A stretch of 58,942 nt of DNA from positions 1 through 58,942 of IMG/VR virus record IMGVR_UViG_3300032284_001272, one strand, 5' to 3'. Shown piece after piece: positions 28,063-37,703 of the stretch. Source of the stretch: a virus. Both the position numbers and the translations under genes were made by a program. Every line of letters begins with the position of its first letter. Position 1 is the first letter of the stretch. The notes beneath the pieces were generated by a model. It made no database searches, was not told where the DNA came from, and saw nothing but the letters and a program-made list of their open reading frames with translations.

Positions 28063-30489
28063 ATGGCTAATGAAACCATCCTTATGCTCCCTAACGTCCC
28101 TACGGCGTTAAACGGCAATGAAGCAATTGAGATCGTGCAGAGCGGAACGTCGTATCAATCTACGACGGGTGCTATCGCTAACCTTGCAAATTACAATTAC
28201 CCAACAATTTCAGCGGGTTATTTGATTGGTAACCCAACTCAAGGTACCGCTGTATCACAACCAACGTCAGTATCCGCCCTTTTAGATGTTGCTTTTGGTT
28301 CTACGCAGGGCGGGATTCTTTATCGCGGTGTCGGTAACTGGAATTTCCTTCAGCCAGCATCTTCCGCTGGTTACGCCTTATTATCTGGCGGCCCAAGCGC
28401 GGACCCATATTGGCAAGTTGAACCGGGTTTTGGTACGGTTCAAAGTGTTGGGATCAATACGGGTTCGACAAACACAAATTTGGTCACCAAAATCGGTGCG
28501 ACCGTATCCACAACATCCCCTATTACGGCGGTTGGTACAATCTCCATCGTCGATAACCCAACCTTTAACACATCAGTCACATCCCCATTCTTAATTGCTA
28601 CGGGGACAGTAACCGGATCGTTAAGTGCTGGGGCTGTTTCATATGGAACATTAAGTTATCCAGATACGAACGTTCTCGCGTCGTTCCAATCGTCTGTAGC
28701 TTCTTATAATCAAATAATTGTTCAAAATTCGAGCAACAACGCTGCGGCGTCTGCATCGTACCTTGTTTCAAATGACGCTGGCACCGCTTCTACATATTAT
28801 GGCGAATTTGGCATGAATTCATCCGGGTTTACCGGAACTGGTGCATTTAATTCCCCTAATACTGTTTATTTAGATTCAGCATCCGCAGACCTTGCGATTG
28901 GTACGACGACAGCAAACGCCATCCACTTTGTGGTCAATAATGGCACGACAGACGCAGCTACCATTTCTTCTGCTGGTGTCTTCTCTTTAGCAACAGCCCT
29001 CGCAGCCACTTCTGGTGGCACGGGACAGGCCTCTTACGCTATTGGTGACATCCTATACGCCAGCACAACAACGGCACTCTCACGCCTCGCTGATGTCGCT
29101 ACGGGCAATGCCCTGATATCTGGCGGCGTTAATACAGCCCCATCATGGGGTAAGATTGGTCTCACGACGCATGTCTCCGGTACGCTTCCTGTCGGGAACG
29201 GCGGAACTGGCGCAACCACATTTACTGCTAACGGTATTATTTATGGCAATGCAACAAGTGCGCTTGTCGCAACAGCCGCAGGAACAACCGGGCAAATTCT
29301 AATTGGCAATACAAGTGCTGCGCCATCTTGGGCGGCGGCTACATCAGTTGCTGTCACATCTATATCGTTTGGTGCGACTGGATTAACCCCAAATACGGCT
29401 ACGCAAGGCGCTGTAACGGTTGCGGGAACATTGGCAACCGCTAACGGCGGCACAAACCTTACGACATTTACTGCTGCTAATAACGCGATTTACTCAACAT
29501 CAGCATCTGTTTTGACTGCCGGGACTCTTCCTGTCGCCGCTGGCGGCACTGGTGCGACAACCTTGACGCTTAACGGCGTATTGTATGGCAACGGCACGGG
29601 CGTTGTTTCTGTTACTGCACAGGGCGCTGCAAATACGATCCTTACAGCGAACGCTGGCGCTCCTTCGTTCTCCGCCACCCCGACCATTGGTACATCAGTC
29701 ACTGTCCCATTGGTTATTGGTGGTACGGCAGCAGGGTCAAAATTGACCCTTACATCAACAAGCAACGCAACGGCTTCCGGCGATCAGGTTTTGATTAACG
29801 TCGGCAACAACGGTGCGACCACGGCAGCCACGTTCGCATCAACCGCTGCGTTTTTGCAGATGGGTGCAGGAACATCAACAATTGCGCCTCTCAAATTTAC
29901 ATCCGGAACAAATCTTGGCACAGCAGCCGCTGGTGTTGTTGAGTACGACGGATCTGTTTATTATCAAACAGGAACAACTACGCTTGGACGCGGATATGTC
30001 CCAGTTACTCAAATCTTCAAACTTACGGCTTCTGGTTCTGCGATTGGTCCCGGCATCGCAAACTATTTTGGAGCGACATCAGGTGTTTCGCTTGAAACAA
30101 GCGCGTATTATGAACTTGAAGCGGAATTGTTCTTTTTAAAGACAACTGCGGGTACAGTGACATTTACGCTCACTTTCACACAAGCGCCAATCAGCGCGAC
30201 CGCATATTACAGCGGCTCACCTGTCGGCGGTGTCGGCACGGTTGGATCGCCTCAAACTGCGGCAGTTTTAAACTCGACATCAACAGCGACTGCAATGCCA
30301 GTAACGGGTACGCTGACAACCACAGTCAACCATCAGTACAAAATTTACGCGATTTTCCAAGCAAACGCGACAACTGGGGGTACTTTAAACCTTCAAATTA
30401 CAAGCAGTGCGGGAACAACGACATCTCTCGCGTTGAGCAATTATAAAGTTCGCAGGATCGCAACAGCTAACGTCGGCGCGTTCGCATAA
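28063..30489 (+). CDS. Tail fibre protein
   Basis: 808 residues. From about residue 310 it contains repeated fibre elements, AATSGGTGQASYAIGDILYA, LPVGNGGTGATTFTANGIIYG and LPVAAGGTGATTLTLNGVLYG, each followed by a beta turn. These repeats are typical of trimeric phage fibre shafts. The N-terminus (ETILMLPNVPTALNGNEAIEI) probably attaches to the virion. The C-terminal about 170 residues (YFGATSGVSLETSAYYELEAELFF) form a head domain of the tumour-necrosis-factor-like or lectin-like beta type, a receptor-binding candidate. Confidence 0.8.
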   Translation: MANETILMLPNVPTALNGNEAIEIVQSGTSYQSTTGAIANLANYNYPTISAGYLIGNPTQGTAVSQPTSVSALLDVAFGSTQGGILYRGVGNWNFLQPASSAGYALLSGGPSADPYWQVEPGFGTVQSVGINTGSTNTNLVTKIGATVSTTSPITAVGTISIVDNPTFNTSVTSPFLIATGTVTGSLSAGAVSYGTLSYPDTNVLASFQSSVASYNQIIVQNSSNNAAASASYLVSNDAGTASTYYGEFGMNSSGFTGTGAFNSPNTVYLDSASADLAIGTTTANAIHFVVNNGTTDAATISSAGVFSLATALAATSGGTGQASYAIGDILYASTTTALSRLADVATGNALISGGVNTAPSWGKIGLTTHVSGTLPVGNGGTGATTFTANGIIYGNATSALVATAAGTTGQILIGNTSAAPSWAAATSVAVTSISFGATGLTPNTATQGAVTVAGTLATANGGTNLTTFTAANNAIYSTSASVLTAGTLPVAAGGTGATTLTLNGVLYGNGTGVVSVTAQGAANTILTANAGAPSFSATPTIGTSVTVPLVIGGTAAGSKLTLTSTSNATASGDQVLINVGNNGATTAATFASTAAFLQMGAGTSTIAPLKFTSGTNLGTAAAGVVEYDGSVYYQTGTTTLGRGYVPVTQIFKLTASGSAIGPGIANYFGATSGVSLETSAYYELEAELFFLKTTAGTVTFTLTFTQAPISATAYYSGSPVGGVGTVGSPQTAAVLNSTSTATAMPVTGTLTTTVNHQYKIYAIFQANATTGGTLNLQITSSAGTTTSLALSNYKVRRIATANVGAFA

Positions 30490-30500
30490 GGGAGCAAATG

Positions 30501-31247
30501 ATGCCATTAAGTTTAAAAGGTACGACATCTGGTCAAGTTACCCTCACCGTCCCGGCAGTTGCTGGGTCGGGGACGCTTACGCTTCCCACAACAACGGATA
30601 CGGTCGCGACCCTCACAAGCAATACGTTCGTTACGCCTACGCTTACGTCGCCTATCGTTTCTGGAAACCTTACTCTTAACGGTTCTTCAAGTGGGACAAT
30701 TGCGGTAGCTGCCCCGGCCACAGCATCAGGTACTGTTACTTTCCCGGCGGGTACGGGAACGGTAGCTGTTCAAGGTGTTTCTACAAATATCGTATCTGGT
30801 ACAGCGCAAAACTCTACATCCGGTACTTCAATCGACTTCACGGGTATTCCATCATGGGCAAAGCGCATTACGGTAATGTTTAATGCTGTAAGTATAACCG
30901 GAACTTCAAATTATTTAGTGCAAATTGGTAATTCTGGTGGCGTTGAAACAACTGGATATGTAAGTCAAGCACAAGCGACTAACACTACAGCAACAAGTAC
31001 TGCTGGATTTATTCAATATCATACTTCTACCATTGCCTCCAATTCTTACTATGGACAATGTGTGCTTGCTTTATTTGGATCTAATACTTGGATTCAATTT
31101 AGCGGGTTAGGAAGCACTCCAACGGTTAGCGTGGCATTAGGTACTGGTGCAAAAACACTCTCAACCACGCTTGACCGCGTCCGAATCACCACAGTCAATG
31201 GCACAGACACATTCGACGCTGGTTCAATCAACATTGTGTGGGAATAA
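30501..31247 (+). CDS. Tail fibre protein, second
   Basis: 248 residues from the ATG at 30501, six bases after GGGAG; another ATG is at 30498. N-terminal fibre-like repeats (LTLPTTTDTVATLTSNTFV, GTVTFPAGTGTVAV) lead to a C-terminal domain, SIDFTGIPSWAKRITVMFNAV, with LVQIGNSGGVETTGYVSQ. Such C-terminal domains occur in short fibre tips. Part of a run of four fibre genes. Confidence 0.75.
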   Translation: MPLSLKGTTSGQVTLTVPAVAGSGTLTLPTTTDTVATLTSNTFVTPTLTSPIVSGNLTLNGSSSGTIAVAAPATASGTVTFPAGTGTVAVQGVSTNIVSGTAQNSTSGTSIDFTGIPSWAKRITVMFNAVSITGTSNYLVQIGNSGGVETTGYVSQAQATNTTATSTAGFIQYHTSTIASNSYYGQCVLALFGSNTWIQFSGLGSTPTVSVALGTGAKTLSTTLDRVRITTVNGTDTFDAGSINIVWE

Positions 31248-31250
31248 GAC

Positions 31251-31898
31251 ATGTCAACACTTGCCGTATCCCAAATTACAAACCCATCAACCTACTTTGT
31301 GGGGACTGGTTCAATTTCCGGCACTACCCTCACAATCACCGCCGTTACATCTGGCGTGTTGGCGGTAGGCGCTACAATCACGGGTACGGGTGTAACATCC
31401 TCACCCGCAACAACAATCCAGAGTATTACGCAAGCTACGACGCTCCCATACACATATGTGGTGAATCAATCTCAGACCGTATCATCCACCACGATTAACG
31501 GCACGACGGGTGCTGTCTCCATGACGATGAACGCGAACGGCAGTGTCACGTTTGGCGTCCCATTAATCGCAGTCACATCCACAACTACGACTGTATCTTC
31601 CCCACTCGCGTGGAACAGTGGAAGCTACCAACAATATTCCCTTACCGCCCTTGCGAATGCCCTTACGATTAACGCGGATTCTGGATCACCATTAGACGGT
31701 CAGCGCATGATTTTCCGTATTAATGATAACGGCACTGCCCGCGCATTAACATGGGTAACGTCTGGTTCAGGGGCATTTAGGGCTGTTGGAGTATCTCTCC
31801 CGACCACAACAACCGCCAATAAAGCTACTTATGTTGGGTGCATTTATAATGCCTCTTCATCAACTTGGGATGTCGTTGCTGTGGGGACGCAATCGTAA
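31251..31898 (+). CDS. Fibre-associated protein with beta module
   Basis: 215 residues. Residues 20-82 are a beta module (SISGTTLTITAVTSGVLAVG, then ATITGTGVTSS ... YTYVVNQSQTVSSTTI). The remainder resembles a fibre C-terminus (NADSGSPLDGQRMIFRIND, ALTWVTSGSGAFRAVG, VGCIYNASSSTWDVVAVG), a pattern common in phage tail-fibre heads. The start codon follows the previous stop closely and the stop overlaps the next ATG. Confidence 0.75.
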   Translation: MSTLAVSQITNPSTYFVGTGSISGTTLTITAVTSGVLAVGATITGTGVTSSPATTIQSITQATTLPYTYVVNQSQTVSSTTINGTTGAVSMTMNANGSVTFGVPLIAVTSTTTTVSSPLAWNSGSYQQYSLTALANALTINADSGSPLDGQRMIFRINDNGTARALTWVTSGSGAFRAVGVSLPTTTTANKATYVGCIYNASSSTWDVVAVGTQS

Positions 31899-33550
31899 TG
31901 GCTTTTACTAAGCAAGTATTCCTCACTACTGTTGGCTCTGGAACTTGGACAGTTCCAAGTGACTTTGGCTCGTTGATCAGTGTTGAGACCATTGGTGGTG
32001 GTGGAGGTGGTGGCGGGACTAATGGCGCATCTGCTAGTTCTGGCTCGGGCGGAGGCGGTGGCGCTTATTCAAAAATTACAAGTCTATCTTTAACAGTCGG
32101 CGCATCAATTTCTTATTCTGTTGGCGCAGCTGGTGTCGGCGGGGCAAATGCCTCAGGAACAGCAGGCGGAGACACTTGGTTTAATGGGACGGTTATAACA
32201 TCATGCTCAGTCGGCGCGAAAGGTGGCGGCGGAGGTGGTGCAAGTACGGCTGCAGCAGGTACAGGCGGGGGTTTAGCCTTAGGTACAGGTTTAATAAAAT
32301 ATTCAGGAGGGAACGGAGTCACTGGTGGTTCTCAACCGGGCGGTGGCGGAGGTGCGGCTGGCCCATCTGGGACAGGTGGCAACGCTTCTGGAAAAATAGG
32401 TGGTTCTGCTAACAATAATACAACGGCTGGCGGAGGCACTGATGGGGCAAGTGGTGGCAGCGGAACAGAATTTGACTCGACGCACGGTTGCGGCTCTGGC
32501 GGCGCAAGCGGCGTAAGCAGTGGTGGATCTGGCGGAACATATGGCGGTGCAGGCGGTGGCATAGATCATGCTGGCTCAACATCGACCCCCGGCGGTAATG
32601 GCGCTCAAGGTCTCATCGTCATCACCTACACGCCTGCGGGCACGCTTAAACAGGTGTTTTTGACGACGACAGGCGCAGGAACATGGACTGTTCCATCTGA
32701 TTTTAATTCAAATGCGAATACGATTGAAACAATTGGTGGGGGTGGTTCTGGAGCAGGTGCGCTTGTCGGCACAGCTTATGGAGGAGGCGGCGGCGGAGGC
32801 GCTTACTCAAAAATATCCAATTTATCGTTAAGTGCGGGCGCAAATATTACTTATGCAGTAGGATCTGGAGGAACATCTTCATCTTCGGCTGCGGGAAAAT
32901 CTGGCGGCGATACTTGGTTTAATGGCGCATCTCTTGCTGCGTCATCTGTTGGCGCTAAAGGCGGCGGGGGGGGAACATACGGAATACCAGCAACAGGGGG
33001 AGCGGGTGGAGCGTCCGCATCAGGTATTGGAACGACAAAATATTCCGGTGGCAATGGCGCACCAGTAACGTCATCCAGCAATACAGGCGGCGGTGGCGGT
33101 GCAGCAGGTCCAAATGGTGCGGGTGCGAACGGAGGATCTGGTTGGAATAATACAGGTCAAGGTGGTGGCGGCGGGGGCGGCAGCGGCGGCGGTTCTGCGG
33201 GTTCAATTTATTCAGGAGTTACTGGCGGAGCTGGTGGCAATAATTTTTCAGGATCAGGCGGGGGCAGCGCGGGGAATGCAGGAACCAATGGAGGAGGCGG
33301 TGGAGGCGGCACTAATGGCGGCGGGAATGCAGGTAGCGCTGGCGGTAATGGCATAGAATGGGATAGCACTCATGGAGCTGGTGGAGGCGGTGGCGGAAGT
33401 GCTGTAACTACATCTACTGGCGGAAATGGTGGCCTTTATGGAGGAGGCGGAGGGACAGGAACTAATGCCGCTTCCGGAGCTGGCGCTCAAGGCATCATTG
33501 TCATCAGCTACGTTCCTTTTACCCCCGGTCAATTTTTCTTATTCTTCTAA
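31898..33550 (+). CDS. Glycine-rich adhesin with two tandem domains
   Basis: 550 residues from the ATG at 31898, which overlaps the previous stop. Two homologous halves begin KQVFLTTVGSGTWTVPSDF and KQVFLTTTGAGTWTVPSDF (about residue 250) and end GAQGLIVITY / GAQGIIVISY. Between lie dense glycine tracts (GGGGGGGG, GGAGGASASG). This fits a polyglycine-II sandwich as in adhesins such as S16 gp38, which bind host receptors. GGA and GGG codons are frequent, matching the phage tRNA-Gly(UCC). Confidence 0.8.
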   Translation: MAFTKQVFLTTVGSGTWTVPSDFGSLISVETIGGGGGGGGTNGASASSGSGGGGGAYSKITSLSLTVGASISYSVGAAGVGGANASGTAGGDTWFNGTVITSCSVGAKGGGGGGASTAAAGTGGGLALGTGLIKYSGGNGVTGGSQPGGGGGAAGPSGTGGNASGKIGGSANNNTTAGGGTDGASGGSGTEFDSTHGCGSGGASGVSSGGSGGTYGGAGGGIDHAGSTSTPGGNGAQGLIVITYTPAGTLKQVFLTTTGAGTWTVPSDFNSNANTIETIGGGGSGAGALVGTAYGGGGGGGAYSKISNLSLSAGANITYAVGSGGTSSSSAAGKSGGDTWFNGASLAASSVGAKGGGGGTYGIPATGGAGGASASGIGTTKYSGGNGAPVTSSSNTGGGGGAAGPNGAGANGGSGWNNTGQGGGGGGGSGGGSAGSIYSGVTGGAGGNNFSGSGGGSAGNAGTNGGGGGGGTNGGGNAGSAGGNGIEWDSTHGAGGGGGGSAVTTSTGGNGGLYGGGGGTGTNAASGAGAQGIIVISYVPFTPGQFFLFF

Positions 33551-33558
33551 GGTGCATC

Positions 33559-33792
33559 ATGGAACCACAAACCATAATTGATATTATCGCTGGTGCCGTC
33601 CTTGCTGCGCTTGGTTGGTTCGCAAATGAAATGTGGACCGCGATGAAAGAACTTCGTCAAGATGTTCATGACCTAGAGGTAACCCTACCGTCAAAATACG
33701 TCAGGAGGGAGGAATTCTCTGAAGGTATAAAGGAAATCAAAGACTTGCTTGGGAAAATCTTTGACAAATTGGACAATAAAGTCGATAAGTGA
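33559..33792 (+). CDS. Membrane-anchored coiled-coil protein
   Basis: 77 residues. One N-terminal transmembrane segment (IIDIIAGAVLAALGWFANEMW) followed by a coiled coil (MKELRQDVHDLEVTLPSKYV ... EIKDLLGKIFDKLD). The pattern 'LExxLPxxYVRxxDFxxxxxxIxxxLxxIxDKL' is common in phages near fibre or lysis genes, function unassigned. It could be a holin-like or membrane-tethered factor. Confidence 0.75.
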   Translation: MEPQTIIDIIAGAVLAALGWFANEMWTAMKELRQDVHDLEVTLPSKYVRREEFSEGIKEIKDLLGKIFDKLDNKVDK

Positions 33793-33813
33793 AGTCCCTT
33801 AACGGAGGTAAAA

Positions 33814-34017
33814 ATGTCAAAAATTACGCTTGAATTGGCTATCCACGAAGTAAACGCAATCCTCACAGGCCTCGCGAAACTCCCTTACGAAGCGGTGCAT
33901 GAGCTGATTACGCTTATCCGTGGGGAGGGGACAAAGCAGATCGAAGCTAACCCGGCGATTGCGGCTGCTCCTGCGGCTACTCCAGAAACACCTGCTGTAG
34001 AAACCCCGGCGGCTTAA
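33814..34017 (+). CDS. Hypothetical protein with Ala/Pro tail
   Basis: 67 residues: a helical ITLELAIHEVNAILTGLAKLP, then VHELITLIRGEGTKQIE and a tail rich in Ala, Pro and Thr. ACGGAGG precedes the ATG. Similar short phage proteins with 'NxILxxLxxxPYExVxxLIxxIRxQ' are common in tail regions. Role unknown. Confidence 0.7.
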   Translation: MSKITLELAIHEVNAILTGLAKLPYEAVHELITLIRGEGTKQIEANPAIAAAPAATPETPAVETPAA

Positions 34018-34018
34018 A

Positions 34019-34354
34019 ATGGCTATCACGTACTCTTGGCAAATAAATGGGATGAGTTCTATCCCATCCCCAAATTTGTACAATAGTTACGTGATCATGA
34101 CCGTTAACTGGCAGTATTCAGCTAGGGACGGGCAATACTTCTCAACCATATCCGGGGTTACGGAATTAAGTGAACCTGAAGGTCCAGACTTCATACCATT
34201 TGATCAGGTTACCCCGGACATTGCCGCAAGTTGGGTGGCGGGCGCACTTGGGGACACTACAGTCCAGCAAATGCAGTCCAACCTAGAAAAAAACATAAAC
34301 AAACAAAAAACAACATCAAATACTAACCTACCGCCGCCCTTTACTTTAGGGTAA
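34019..34354 (+). CDS. Small conserved phage protein (YSWxIN type)
   Basis: 111 residues beginning MAITYSWQINGMSSIPS, then VNWQYSARDGQYFSTISGVTE, FIPFDQVTPDIAASWVAGAL and a C-terminal NKQKTTSNTNLPPPF. The 'ITYxWxIxxMxxxP....V..V.W...G.DG......G....' form is a common small phage protein of unknown function, often next to fibre or neck genes. The ATG is two bases from the upstream stop. Confidence 0.75.
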   Translation: MAITYSWQINGMSSIPSPNLYNSYVIMTVNWQYSARDGQYFSTISGVTELSEPEGPDFIPFDQVTPDIAASWVAGALGDTTVQQMQSNLEKNINKQKTTSNTNLPPPFTLG

Positions 34355-34382
34355 GATATAATGGTAGCTTTTGGAGCCGATC

Positions 34383-35084
34383 ATGTCTCTTACCTATGCG
34401 ACGTTAACCACTTCATTGGCGAACCTTATCGCCATCCAGTCTTCCGATTCAAATTTTCAAAGCATCCTGCCGGAAATCATTGATTACGCGGAATTGCGCA
34501 TTCAGCGCGATCTTGACCTGCTAAGCACTGTTACGGCGGACACTTCTACGGTTACGACGGCTGGTAGCAGGAATGTCACGATCCCTAATACATTTGTGAC
34601 GGTTCAACAGATCAACGCGCTTACCCCAGCAGGGGCAACAGCCACTTCTGGAACCCGCATAGCCTTAACACCCGTTGCCAAAGAATATATGGATGCCGTG
34701 TACAACACCCCATCCGTTACGGGCATACCCGTGACGTTCGCTATGCTTAGCCAATTTAACGTGATCCTAGGGCCATACCCAAATGATACCTATACCCTTG
34801 AGGTTGTGGGGACGCAGCGTGTTACGCCTCTTTCCGCCACAAATAGTACCAATTTCCTTTCCACATATTTGCCTGACCTATATTTGGCGGCTGCTATGAT
34901 CTTCACATCCGGTTGGATGCGTAATTTTGGGTCGCAGTCTGATAACCCGCAAATGTCCGTATCGTGGGAAGGGCAATACGGTAACCTCCTTAAATCCGCT
35001 ACCGTGGAAGAATTCCGCAAGAAATTCCAAGCGTCCGCGTGGTCATCCATGTCACCGCCAGCAGTGGCTTCTCCTACGAGGTAA
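34383..35084 (+). CDS. Phage adaptor protein (second gp4-like)
   Basis: 233 residues from the ATG at 34383 (GGAG upstream; a TTG at 34371 is less likely). YATLTTSLANLIAIQSSDS, ILPEIIDYAELRIQRDLDLL, VTAGSRNVTIPNTFVTVQQI and YLPDLYLAAAMIFTSGWMRNFG. This fits the adaptor (neck) protein family placed next to gp10-like stabilisation proteins. It is a different subfamily from the product of 26918-27637. Confidence 0.75.
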   Translation: MSLTYATLTTSLANLIAIQSSDSNFQSILPEIIDYAELRIQRDLDLLSTVTADTSTVTTAGSRNVTIPNTFVTVQQINALTPAGATATSGTRIALTPVAKEYMDAVYNTPSVTGIPVTFAMLSQFNVILGPYPNDTYTLEVVGTQRVTPLSATNSTNFLSTYLPDLYLAAAMIFTSGWMRNFGSQSDNPQMSVSWEGQYGNLLKSATVEEFRKKFQASAWSSMSPPAVASPTR

Positions 35085-35087
35085 GCC

Positions 35088-37703
35088 ATGCCATTTGGTT
35101 CGATTAAGTTTACCCCCGGCATTAATGCGGAATATACCCCAACCCTCAATGAGGCGGGGATTTCCGCCAGCAATCTCATACGTTTTCGTGATGGGTTAGT
35201 TGAAAAATTGGGCGGATGGGCGAAATATATTAACACTGCGATGCCATCAAAGGTCCGCGCTTTGAACGCGTGGCAAGATCTGAACACGCAAACCTACCTT
35301 GGGGTAGGTGGGACAAACTCGCTTGGGTATATCTCTAACCTTACACCCAGCAATCCAGCATCTACGTATTACACAAACATTAGCCCAAAATACGACGACC
35401 AAAACGTCGTACCAAAATTCACAACGACCGCTGGGTCATATGTCGTTACCGTAAAAGACACAAACCGCAACGCCACTTCGTATGATACTTTGTGGCTTAA
35501 AACACCCATATCTGTTGGTGGGTTAATCCTGTCTGGTCTGTATGACATAACTTTTGTTGATTCAAACACTTACACGTTTAACGCAAGTTCATACGCGTCT
35601 CAAACAATCAGTTCTACATTTTCTGGAACCGGGACAATATCAAATGGTTCTGGTGGGGCGGGAACGATCCTTAACATTACCGCAGTGTCATCCGGTACTA
35701 TTGGGATTGGGAGTTTCATCACAGGTACTGGCGTATCTTCCAACACATACGTTGAGGCTATCCTCACGGGTTCAGGCGGTGTTGGCACATATTTGGTGAA
35801 CAATTCGCAAAACACATCATCTACCACAATCTCATCCGCATCAGCGGGTGTTGTCCCATATTTCTCTCTCCCCTCCGGATCATCAGTTTGTACATGCGTA
35901 TTCCCTAACCATGGGTTTATTGTAGGCAGCACTGCCACCTTCCTTACCGCCACCACAATCGGCGGCGTGAAGATACTTGGGGATTACCCAGTACAAACCG
36001 TCGTTGATGCGAATACGTTTACGTTTAATACATCCGTCGCGGCCAACTCCACGACAACCCCATCATTTATGAATGGTGGTAACGCCCACTTTTACTATTA
36101 CATAGGATTAGGCCCAGCAACCGCTGGTGGTGGGTATGGTGCTGGACCTTACGGCGTTGGAGCGTATGGTATTGGTGCATCTGGCGCGAACTTTGTGGGC
36201 ACAGCATCTATTTCAAACGGGTCAGGTGGGGCTGGGAATACCCTTAACGTCACAGCCGTATCAACGGGTAACATAGCGATTGGGACAGTCATCACATACC
36301 CTGTTACTATTGGCGGTGTAGCTACAACTGGCACGACTGTTGTGACGGCGTTTGGTAGCGGATCAGGCGGTACTGGTACGTACACAGTCAGCCCTGCCCC
36401 ATCTCAATATATCGCTTCAGAAACGGTGTCGGGAACCACGGTTCACGCGGGTGCAAATACCGTGCAGGAAACTTGGAGTTTGGATAACTGGGGGCAAGCA
36501 CTTGTGGCTATCCCCAAAAATGGCCCGGTATTCTTTTGGGACCCATCTACAGGGTATCAAACAGCCACTGTTATCCCGCAAGCTCCTCCCGTTAATACTG
36601 GCGGGTTTATGGCTATGCCACAACGTCAGCTTGTGACGTATGGGTCTACGTTTGACGGGGTACAAGATCCACTCCTTGTGCGTTGGTGCGATGTAGCGGA
36701 TTACACCGTATGGAACGCCACATCTCAAAACCAAGCCGGATCTTTCAGAATTGGTTCCGGCAGTAAAATCGTGGGTGGGTTGCAAGCTGCGCAACAGGCG
36801 ATCTTGTGGACGGACGTTGACGCTTGGGCGATGCAATATATCCAGCCGCCACTTGTGTATGGGTTCACAAAAATCTCATCCAGTTGCGGGTTACTCGCTC
36901 AAAAGGCGGCGGTTGCTTTTGGCCCCAACGTATATTGGATGTCTCAAAAACAATTCTTCATGATGACTGGCGGCGGTATTTCCCCAATGCCATGCCCTGT
37001 TTGGGATGCTGTTTTTCAAAACTTGGCTACTGGCACGGTTACGGATCAAACCGCTGCGGACTATGGTCAGCCATACACAAACCGTATTTTCGCTGCCACG
37101 AATAGCCAATTCAATGAAGTGACATGGTATTACCCATCAGCTAATGGCGGCGGTGAAGTAGACTCATATGTCAAATTCAATACGGTTGCTAACGTATGGG
37201 ATTACGGGACATTAACGCGCACAGCTTGGATTGACCAGTCTGTCCTTGGATCTCCTATTGGCGCTGGCATTGACGCCTCTGGCAACTATTACATTTACCA
37301 GCATGAGTCGAACGCGAACGGCCCCCTGTATGACGCGGACGGGTCACCCATGAACTCATTCTTCACAAGTGGTTATGCCGCCATATCTAACGGTGAGGAA
37401 TTTGCGTTTGTGGATTACATGATCCCCGACATGAAATGGCAGTTTTACGGGAACGCTTCAAACAGCGCACAGGTGAACATTACCATTAATGTGACGGATT
37501 ACCCGGGCGACATTGGAACTACGACGCTATCCTACAATTCTTACGGACCCTACACCATGACGGCATCTCAAGATGCTCTCCCCAACATACGTTTCAGGGG
37601 CAGGATGATCCAATTTACCATCAGTTCCCCAGCGAACCAAACGGGAGCTTGGTGGAGGATTGGTAATGTTCGTTACCGTTACGCGCAAGATGGGAGAAGG
37701 TAA
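35088..37703 (+). CDS. P22 gp10-like packaged-DNA stabilisation / tail hub protein
   Basis: 871 residues. The N-terminus (INAEYTPTLNEAGISASNLI, GLVEKLGGWAKYINTAMPSK) and C-terminal half (LVAIPKNGPVFFWDPSTGYQ, LVRWCDVADYTVWNATSQNQ, PVWDAVFQN) are typical of the large beta-propeller-like hub that plugs the tail. Two copies of the beta module are inserted at about 181-249 and 369-449, enlarging it beyond P22 gp10 (about 470 residues). ATG follows the adaptor stop closely. Confidence 0.8.
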   Translation: MPFGSIKFTPGINAEYTPTLNEAGISASNLIRFRDGLVEKLGGWAKYINTAMPSKVRALNAWQDLNTQTYLGVGGTNSLGYISNLTPSNPASTYYTNISPKYDDQNVVPKFTTTAGSYVVTVKDTNRNATSYDTLWLKTPISVGGLILSGLYDITFVDSNTYTFNASSYASQTISSTFSGTGTISNGSGGAGTILNITAVSSGTIGIGSFITGTGVSSNTYVEAILTGSGGVGTYLVNNSQNTSSTTISSASAGVVPYFSLPSGSSVCTCVFPNHGFIVGSTATFLTATTIGGVKILGDYPVQTVVDANTFTFNTSVAANSTTTPSFMNGGNAHFYYYIGLGPATAGGGYGAGPYGVGAYGIGASGANFVGTASISNGSGGAGNTLNVTAVSTGNIAIGTVITYPVTIGGVATTGTTVVTAFGSGSGGTGTYTVSPAPSQYIASETVSGTTVHAGANTVQETWSLDNWGQALVAIPKNGPVFFWDPSTGYQTATVIPQAPPVNTGGFMAMPQRQLVTYGSTFDGVQDPLLVRWCDVADYTVWNATSQNQAGSFRIGSGSKIVGGLQAAQQAILWTDVDAWAMQYIQPPLVYGFTKISSSCGLLAQKAAVAFGPNVYWMSQKQFFMMTGGGISPMPCPVWDAVFQNLATGTVTDQTAADYGQPYTNRIFAATNSQFNEVTWYYPSANGGGEVDSYVKFNTVANVWDYGTLTRTAWIDQSVLGSPIGAGIDASGNYYIYQHESNANGPLYDADGSPMNSFFTSGYAAISNGEEFAFVDYMIPDMKWQFYGNASNSAQVNITINVTDYPGDIGTTTLSYNSYGPYTMTASQDALPNIRFRGRMIQFTISSPANQTGAWWRIGNVRYRYAQDGRR

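Noticed and set aside
31865-31897. Upstream extension of the glycine-rich adhesin
   Set aside because: The extension overlaps the previous gene and lacks a ribosome-binding site; the ATG at 31898 overlaps that gene's stop in the style used throughout the genome.
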